From Pleodorina starrii (lineage: Eukaryota; Chlorophyta; Chlorophyceae; Chlamydomonadales; Volvocaceae), in the NCBI GenBank assembly GCA_030267565.1, contig BRXU01000001.1, positions 7,322,001 through 7,386,000 on the forward strand: DNA of 64,000 bases, read 5' to 3'. How positions within the stretch are numbered: position 1 is the first letter of the stretch; the number at the start of each line of letters is the position of its first letter. Made by a program: the position numbers and the translations under genes. Below are positions 57,528 to 64,000 of this stretch, piece after piece. The notes beneath the pieces were generated by a model. It did not search any database, had not been told where the DNA came from, and worked only from the letters and a program-made list of their open reading frames with translations.

Positions 57528-60500
57528 GAGTCGGACTGGCCGCGGGCAGCCCCGGATTCGGTGACGGCGCTGCTGCCGGGCATGACTGGCGCCACCAGGC
57601 TGACGCGGCTGGCGGCGCCGCCGCCGCCGGCGGCGGCGCCGCCGGCGCCGCCGGTGGCGGCGGCGGCGCCGCCGCGACCGGCGGTGGCGCTGAGGTGCGG
57701 CAGGAAGATGGAGGTTGCGAGGCGCTGCACTGTCTGGTGCTTCTCAAAGGTCTTGAGCTCCGCTCTGATCTCGTAGTCCACTCGGGCTGTGTGTGTATGT
57801 GTGTGTTTCGTGTGGTTTCGTAGGGATTCGTATGGTGATCAGGCGGGCGGGCGGGGGGGCGGGCGGGGCGGCAGGGCGGCAGCGGGGGGTTGAGGAGAGC
57901 AGGCGAGAGGGCGGGTGTGTGTCCGTCCATTTGGCTGCATCCACTCCCACCTAAAACCCAATCACAAGGGACGCCGAATCACATGGACGTTTCCGTTGTA
58001 TAGCAGCATGTCAACGCAGCTCCAGGCGCCTGGTCCGGTCCTTTTCGCTGCTCGAGGGGCGCCAGAGGCGGGGTGCCGAACCCACAGAGCGCGCGGGTTT
58101 CAGTCACGGTGACACACCCACCCGGCTTTACGGTAGTAGCAACACGAACCCACCCACCCACCCACCCACCCGGCCGCCCGACGCACCCCCCCGCCCTACC
58201 AACCCTAAGCGTCCACCCACCCACCCGCCTCACCCGGCCCTCCGCCCGGCCCAACCATCCAACCCAAACAAACCCACCTCACCCATCCCACCTCCCTCCG
58301 CCCTCCCTGTACCTTTGAGCTGCGCCATTAAATCCAAGTCCCCAGGTGCCGGCCGCCGCCGCCGCTTCTTTTTCTTCTTCTTCTTCTTCTTCCTCTTCGT
58401 CTCCGCCGCCTCCTTCTCCCTCCCTCCTCCCTCCCGCTCCTGCGCCTCCTCCTCCTCCTCTCGCGCCAGCTTCCTGGAAGCGCGCCGGGCCGCTCTCTCC
58501 GTCGCCGCCGCCTCATCCTCTGCCGCCGCCGGCGCACCCGTAGCCTCCGTCGGCGGCGCATTCCCCACCGCCGCCGCCGCTTCCGATGCCCCCTCAACGG
58601 CCGCCGTCCCCGCATCCCCATCCCCCGATGATCCCCGCTCCGATCCCGCCGCCGCAGCACCAGCAGCAGCCTTCCTCGCCTGAGCCGCCCTCTGAAGACG
58701 CTGTATCAACTGCTGCTGCTGCTTTTGCGCCGCGGTGACGGCGGCGCCTCCGGCGCCGCCGCCGCCGCCTCCGGCGGCGGCGGCCGCCGCTGCCGCGGCG
58801 GCCCTCCGGGCCTTCGGCGGGAGTGCCTCTAGCGGCACGTGTCCATCGAAAAAGGCCGAGGGAGAGGCGATGACGGGCAGCGTGCGGCGGAAGCGCGCGG
58901 AGAGGCCGGCGGGCGGCGGCGGCGGCTCGGCGGTTTCGGAGCCGGACAGCGACGGCGAGGCGGTTCCGGAGCTGTACCCCGCCTCATCCGATGACGATGA
59001 CGACCCGTCGGAGCCCTCCCCGTTGCCTGACTCCTCCGACTGCAGGCCCAGCATGCCGCCGCCGCCGCCGCCATCCGCCCCAGCCCCCAGTCGCAGGCTC
59101 GTAAACCGCATCGCCAGCGCTTGATGAGCACCACCCTGCCCCTGCCCCGGGCCCTGAGCCTGAGCCTGACCTGACGGAGCCCCCGAATGGTGGGGGCCCT
59201 GTTGGCCCGGCTGGGAGGGCGGGTTGCGGCCGCCAGCGGCGGCGGCGGCGGCGGCGCCTGGCGGCGCCGCTGCGGCGGAGGCGGCGGAGGCGGCGCTCTC
59301 GCGGGAGGGCGTGCGGGATCCGGTACGGGGCCGCTCCGGAACCGGTTCTGTGGCGGTGCCGAGGCCGCGGTTGGCGCGTTGGTAGATGGAGGGGAGGCCG
59401 TGGATGAGTCGGTCGATGCGCATCTGCGTGCGGGGTGGGGTTGGGGGTGGGGGTGGTTGGTTGGGGGTTGTGTAGTTTCGGAGCGCGGGGGGTAGGTGGG
59501 TGGGTGGGTGCGTGGGTTGAGGGGGCAGGTTTCAAAGCACACACACACACACATGCACACACACACACGCACGCCTCACCTTCTCCTTGTGCAGGTTGTA
59601 CGTGAATTTGAGGGGGTACAGCTCCCTCGCGATCAACCGCCCCTCATCCTCGTCTTCCGATTTGACCACCTCGCCGTCAAACGCCTCACCCTCGCCGCCG
59701 CTGGGACTGACACCGGCAACCCCGCTGGCGCGGCCGCCGCCAGTGCCGGTGCTGGCGGCGGTGGTGCCGCCGCCGCCGCCGCCGCCGGTGCCGGTGCTGG
59801 AGGTGCCGGCAGCTGCCTTCGGCGGCGTCTGCGGCGCTGCGGGGCAACGACGGGATTCGAACGTTTGCAGGTGTGTGTTTGCAGGGCTTAGGGTTCAGTG
59901 TCAGGCAGGCGCCGCGTACCTCCAGGCGACACGACACACCCCGCAGGCAGGGGCAACGCACACACAGCGCACGCAGCACGGCAGCGCTGGGAATACTGCC
60001 GTACACCGCGTCAGAACCCACCAGCAGCGTCCGGCAACGACCCTTGGGTCGGTCCCTGGCCGCCAACCCACTGCACCGAGCGGTTGCCGCCGCGCGATGG
60101 CGCGTCGCGGCTGCCGGGCCGCAGATCCTTTTTTGGAATCCGGATCCAGGGGCAGAGGGATGAGAGGGGGTGTTCATTCACGATCGCATGGTCATTGGTC
60201 AAGGAGGAGCGTAAGATATGCAAAGGGCGGTCTCCGCCCTAAGGCCCAAATGAACTCGGGCCGGCGTCGGCGCTCTATATGCCACCAGTGGGCTACGGGC
60301 TGAGGTCAAGGGAGGGGACAAGGAGGGGAGGGGGGCCTTGCGTGCGTTATTGCGATCAAGTGGCGGCTACAGAAGACGGCGATCGGTCGATACGGGGCAA
60401 CTCTCACTCCCTCCTCCCTCCTCCCTCCTCCCTCCGCCCTCCTCCCTCCTCCCTCCTCCCCCCTCCCTCCTCCCTCCTCCCTCCTCCCCTTTTGATAGCA

Positions 60501-63500
60501 CAGCTCGCAAAGCCCACCTATTCTTTAGCATGCCTCAGCGGCCGGCCATGTCACGTCGCACCCCGCCGCCACAACACCGGACCTCTCACCTGCGCTTCGC
60601 CATCCGCCGCCGCCGCCGTCGGCTTCAACGCCGACTTCACACTGCCAGGCCGGGAGCCCCGCCCCGGCGGCGACGCTGGCGCCGCCGCCGCCGCCGCCGA
60701 GCCCCCACTGACACTGCCGCCGCCGCCGCCCTCCATCGGGCCCTTCGACGCGGGCCGCTGCCCCGGCAGACTCCCGCTACCGCCGCCGCCGGCGGCGGCC
60801 CGCCGGCCGCTGCCGCCGCCAAAGTAAAACTCCCCGATGCCCTGCGACGCCGCGCGGCCAAAGGAACCCGTGCCGCCAGTAGCGACGCTACCGCTGCCGG
60901 CGCTGCCGCCGCCGCCGTGGCCGAGCATCTTCTGGAGATCCCCTGCCGTCGCGACGGTGTTGTTGACCGAACGCAGCCGCCGCAGCGGCGGCGTACGGCG
61001 CCGCGTCAGGGGGCTGGCGGGCGCGCCGCCGTCGGGAACGGCGCCGCCCTCCTCCATCGCGCATGCCGCGTAGGACTACAGGAGGGGGGCGTGGGGGTGG
61101 ACGGGGAGGGGGGGGCCCGGTAACAGAAAGCAAGCGGAAGGGAAGGGTCGCGAGAGGGCCAGGGAGGGCTGCTCAAACCAAGCGGACCGTGTGCGGCCCG
61201 AGCCATCCGTGAGGTCCCTGGATCGAACCCTGGGAGGTACCGTGTATCTAATCCTTGATTGCATCTTGAATGGAACCCTGAATCGAACCCTGGGAGGTAA
61301 ACCCTTGATTCGCTTATCGATGGAACCCTGGATCGAACCCTGGGGGTACCGTGGATCGAACCCTTGCTTCTCTGATTGCATGGTGTATGAACCCTGGATC
61401 GAACCCGGGGAGGGACGCTGGGACGAATCCATTGCGAATTTCTCTCTGGATCGAGACCTGGGCCGCTGAGCGTTGGGCAGGCGGGCGCACCTGCAGAGGG
61501 ACCTTGCAGCGGCTGAGGCGCTGAAGGCGGCTCTGCAGGGCTCGCAACAGAGTGCGGGGCGCGCGGCCGCGGCCCTTGAGCTCGTCGTATATAGACTCCT
61601 GGGGGGTTGCGAAGAGAGGGGGTGAGGGGAGGGTGAGGGGGGAGAGGGGTTAGGGCGGGGGGAAGGGGTAAGCGGCTGTGCGTGTATGTATGTGTATGCG
61701 TGTGTGTTTTGGGGGTGGAAGGAGTATTATGGGGGCCGGCGTGTGAATGTGGGCAGGCGGATGTCTGGATGGGCTCGTGGCGCCCGTTGTTGGCCCTGGG
61801 GCCTGGGTCGTACGACATTCGTACCTTGGGCGACGACGGCAGCCTGTCGTACTTGTCCACCCGTATGAGCACCAGGCGGGTTCCCATGGCTGCGAGGATG
61901 TCCCCCCGGTCGTTGAGGTAGGCCACCGCTGACACGGGGGCGCCCAGGTAGATGGAGCGCTTGAAGCGCTTGTCGCGGTCAAAGATCTGGGGGCCGGGGA
62001 AGGAAGGGGGAGGGGAGGGGAGGGAGGGGGGAGGAGGGGAAAGAGTTGAAACACAACAGTTGCAGGAGGGGGGCGGGAAAGAGGAAGGAGGGTCTTGACG
62101 TTGTTCTGGTTGGTTAGTTGGTTAGTTGGTTGGTTGGTTCCTTTGTCAACCGTCCGCCCCCCCTCAACCCCCGGGGTACCTTGCTGTTGCGAGCCCTTCG
62201 CCGCCCGTGGTTCTCCTTTCTCAAACCTTACCCACCATGCGTGTATGTGTGTATGTGTGTTTTCCCCCACCATGTCCCCCCACCCCCCAACCCCCTTCCC
62301 CCCCTTTCCCTCCCCCCTCCCCCCCTCCTCACCCCCCCACCCCTCACCCCCCCTTTTGTACCTACCTTGATGTGCGAGTCCTTGCTGCCGGTGACCACGT
62401 GTTGCAGCCACACCGACGGCCCAATGCCCGTCACCGCATCCAGGTGGTCTACGGTGACGGAGGCGGTGTTGGCGGCCCCCGTACTCAGCTCCATCACGTG
62501 CACACTGCCACTCACGGTGCCGATCACGGCGCGACCCTCCAGCAACTCCAGGCGGCTCACCTGAGAGGGGGGAAAAGGGGGGGGTGGGGTGGGAAGGGGG
62601 GGGAAGGGAGTGTGTGGGGGGGGGGGGGCGGGGTGTGTGTGTGTTTTTACCCCGGTGCGTGTGTGTATGTGCTGTTCCGGGGCCGTAGGCCCCTTCGCCT
62701 GCCCCCTCCCGAAACCCTTCTTCCCCAGATCCGTGCTGTCGACCCTCTTCCCCCTTCCCCCCTTCACCTCTCCTCCTCCTTCCCTCCCCACCTCCCCCCC
62801 ACCCCCTCTCCCTCCCCCCCCGGTTTCTCCCAGCCTGCCGTACCACTCACCGGCCTGCTGGTGCACAGCTCGTGTATGCATCTCATGTCGTGCAGGTTCC
62901 AGATCTTGATGGTGTTGCGACTGACGGTGACCAGGAATCCGCGATCCAGATCCGAAGCCAGGATCTGGAGCGGCTGGTGCTTGTAGGCGGGGAAGCGGAA
63001 GCTGATGGTGCCGCTGGGGGGGCAGTCGGGGGGGGGAGGGGAAGGGGAAAGGGGAAGGGGAAAGGGGAAGGGGGGGCGTAAGGGGGGGAGTGGGAGTGCG
63101 TGGGGCCAACCCTCCGCAGAAGGGTGCACACAACCCTGATACCGTTTACGGGCTCCGGCCTATACGTGGATACCCCACCCCTACTCCCCCCACCCCTGTC
63201 GGCCTCTCCTTTGGCCCACCCCCCACACGTACCTGTACGTGGATACCCCCCCCCCCCAACACACACACATCCCATGCAGGCCGTTCTTCTTATCTTCCCC
63301 CCCCCCTTCCCCCCTCCCCCCTCCCCCCACCCCTCCCCTTCCCCCCCTCCCCCCACCCATCGCTCCCCCCTCCCCTCCCCCCTCCCCACCCCCACCTGGT
63401 AACGTCCACGATGACGCAGTCGCCGCTGGCGGTCCCCAGCGCCAGATGGTCGTGCGTCCATCCAGTCACGTGATCGTACGGCAGGGCCATGCGGGCGGAT

Positions 63501-64000
63501 GCGGCGGTGGAGATGGCGCCGCCGTCCAGGAAAGCCAGGGACACGAAGCACTCGCGGGAGAGGTGCGTCCAGGCGGCCTGGGGGGGTGGGGGGTGAGAGT
63601 GGGAGGGTGGAGACGTGCGTCTGTGTATGTGTGTATGTGTGTATCATCTTTCTTTACCTCCCCCCCTCCCCTCTCTCCCTCTCCCCCTCTCCCCCCCTTG
63701 GCCCCCCGCTTTCCCCCTCCCCGTCTAATCCATCTCCCCTTCCAATCCATCTCCCCTTCCAATCCATCTCCCCTTCCAATCCATCTCCCCCTCCAATCCA
63801 TCTCCCCCTCCAATCCATCTCCCCCTCCAATCCATCTCCCCCTCCAATCCATCTCCCCCTCCAATCCATCTCCCCCTCCAATCCATCTCCCCCTCCCCCT
63901 CCCCCCCCCACACGCCCATACACACACGCCCACCCCCACCAGCAGCGAGGGCGGCCTCCTCAGGTGCAGCTGCCACATGTGCACCGCCCCGTCCCCCAGC
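57014..64000 (-). CDS. Large WD40-repeat protein, 3' part (WDR87/WDR97-like?)
   Basis: Ten exons read inward from the right edge: (64000)-63940, 63577-63396, 63013-62851, 62560-62366, 61986-61825, 61598-61491, 61075-60590, 59828-59580, 59423-58313 and 57786-57014; all phases agree and the gene continues right. The first exons give WD40 blades (HDHLALGTASGDCVIVDV; SRNTIKIWNLHDMRCIHEL; VWLQHVVTGSKDSHIKIFD), then AVAYLNDRGDILAAMGTRLVLI. That last pattern recalls WDR87/WDR97-type proteins linked to cilia, but this is a weak impression. The C-terminal half is low complexity: Ala/Gly runs, an acidic Ser block, a basic KRKKKKKKKKKRRRRP run and a conserved-looking end (GPGNYGFRAFMDQYKQPPKAL). Function unknown. 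Confidence 0.82.
60405..60489. repeat. (CCTCCCT)n minisatellite
   Basis: About twelve 7-bp units in an intron of the WD40 gene. Confidence 0.9.
61212..61415. repeat. Degenerate TGGATCGAACCCTGGG repeat
   Basis: Roughly eight irregular copies of TGGATCGAACCCTGGGAGGT, often followed by ACCGTG, in a WD40-gene intron (61076-61490 without the exon). Confidence 0.88.
63724..63895. repeat. 17-bp minisatellite (CCATCTCCCCYTCCAAT)n
   Basis: Ten tandem 17-bp units, the first four with CTT and the rest with CCT, in a WD40-gene intron next to the acceptor side of the exon ending at 63577. Confidence 0.93.

Noticed and set aside
63466..63984. ORF with a repeated EGEMDWRGRWIGG motif
   Set aside because: Translation of the 17-bp minisatellite in a WD40-gene intron.

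Overview
This is a nuclear genome window from a green alga, most likely a volvocalean chlorophyte (Chlamydomonas/Volvox/Gonium grade). The evidence is high GC, genes split by many short introns, very long Ala/Gly/Gln/Pro homopolymer inserts inside otherwise conserved eukaryotic proteins, plant-type genes (a COP1 homologue, a plant-type topoisomerase VI A subunit), and scattered (C)CCTAAAA telomere-like motifs. The genus is an inference. All exon models were built by hand from splice consensus, phase agreement and remembered family sequences; no alignment was run.

Layout, left to right. 1-3.2 kb: 5' half of a TAP-like half-size ABC transporter (minus strand), running off the left edge. 4.2-9.0 kb: DUF1308 (C7orf25/UPF0415-like) protein (plus). 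9-18.5 kb: a gene-poor stretch with four tRNA-Pro genes covering three anticodons, one tRNA-Glu, a 5'-truncated non-LTR retrotransposon with one in-frame stop, a perfect 92-bp inverted repeat around two of the tRNAs, and a 1-kb block of AGGCCTA/CCTAGG repeats. 18.5-21.9 kb: an unrecognised low-complexity, Arg/Glu-rich protein gene (minus). 23.5-32.6 kb: complete importin-11 gene, 18 exons (minus). 34.6-38.5 kb: two-RRM, SR/RGG-type RNA-binding protein (minus). 38.9-44.0 kb: complete topoisomerase VI subunit A gene, 12 exons (plus), sharing a 343-bp divergent promoter with the RRM gene. 46.4-54.7 kb: complete COP1 E3 ubiquitin ligase gene, 9 exons (minus); intron 3 holds an uninterrupted CCCT/AGGG tract of about 1.14 kb. 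57.0 kb to the right edge: 3' part of a large WD40-repeat protein gene (minus).

The genes are not a pathway cluster. They are housekeeping or signalling genes: peptide or solute export, nuclear import, RNA processing, DNA topology, light-signalling ubiquitination. I see no bacterial-type operon, CRISPR array, phage or viral gene. The unusual content lies in the introns and in the tRNA/repeat region: a long near-perfect hairpin in an importin-11 intron, small dispersed repeat families, probable GC-AG introns in two or three genes, and the tRNA inverted duplication.
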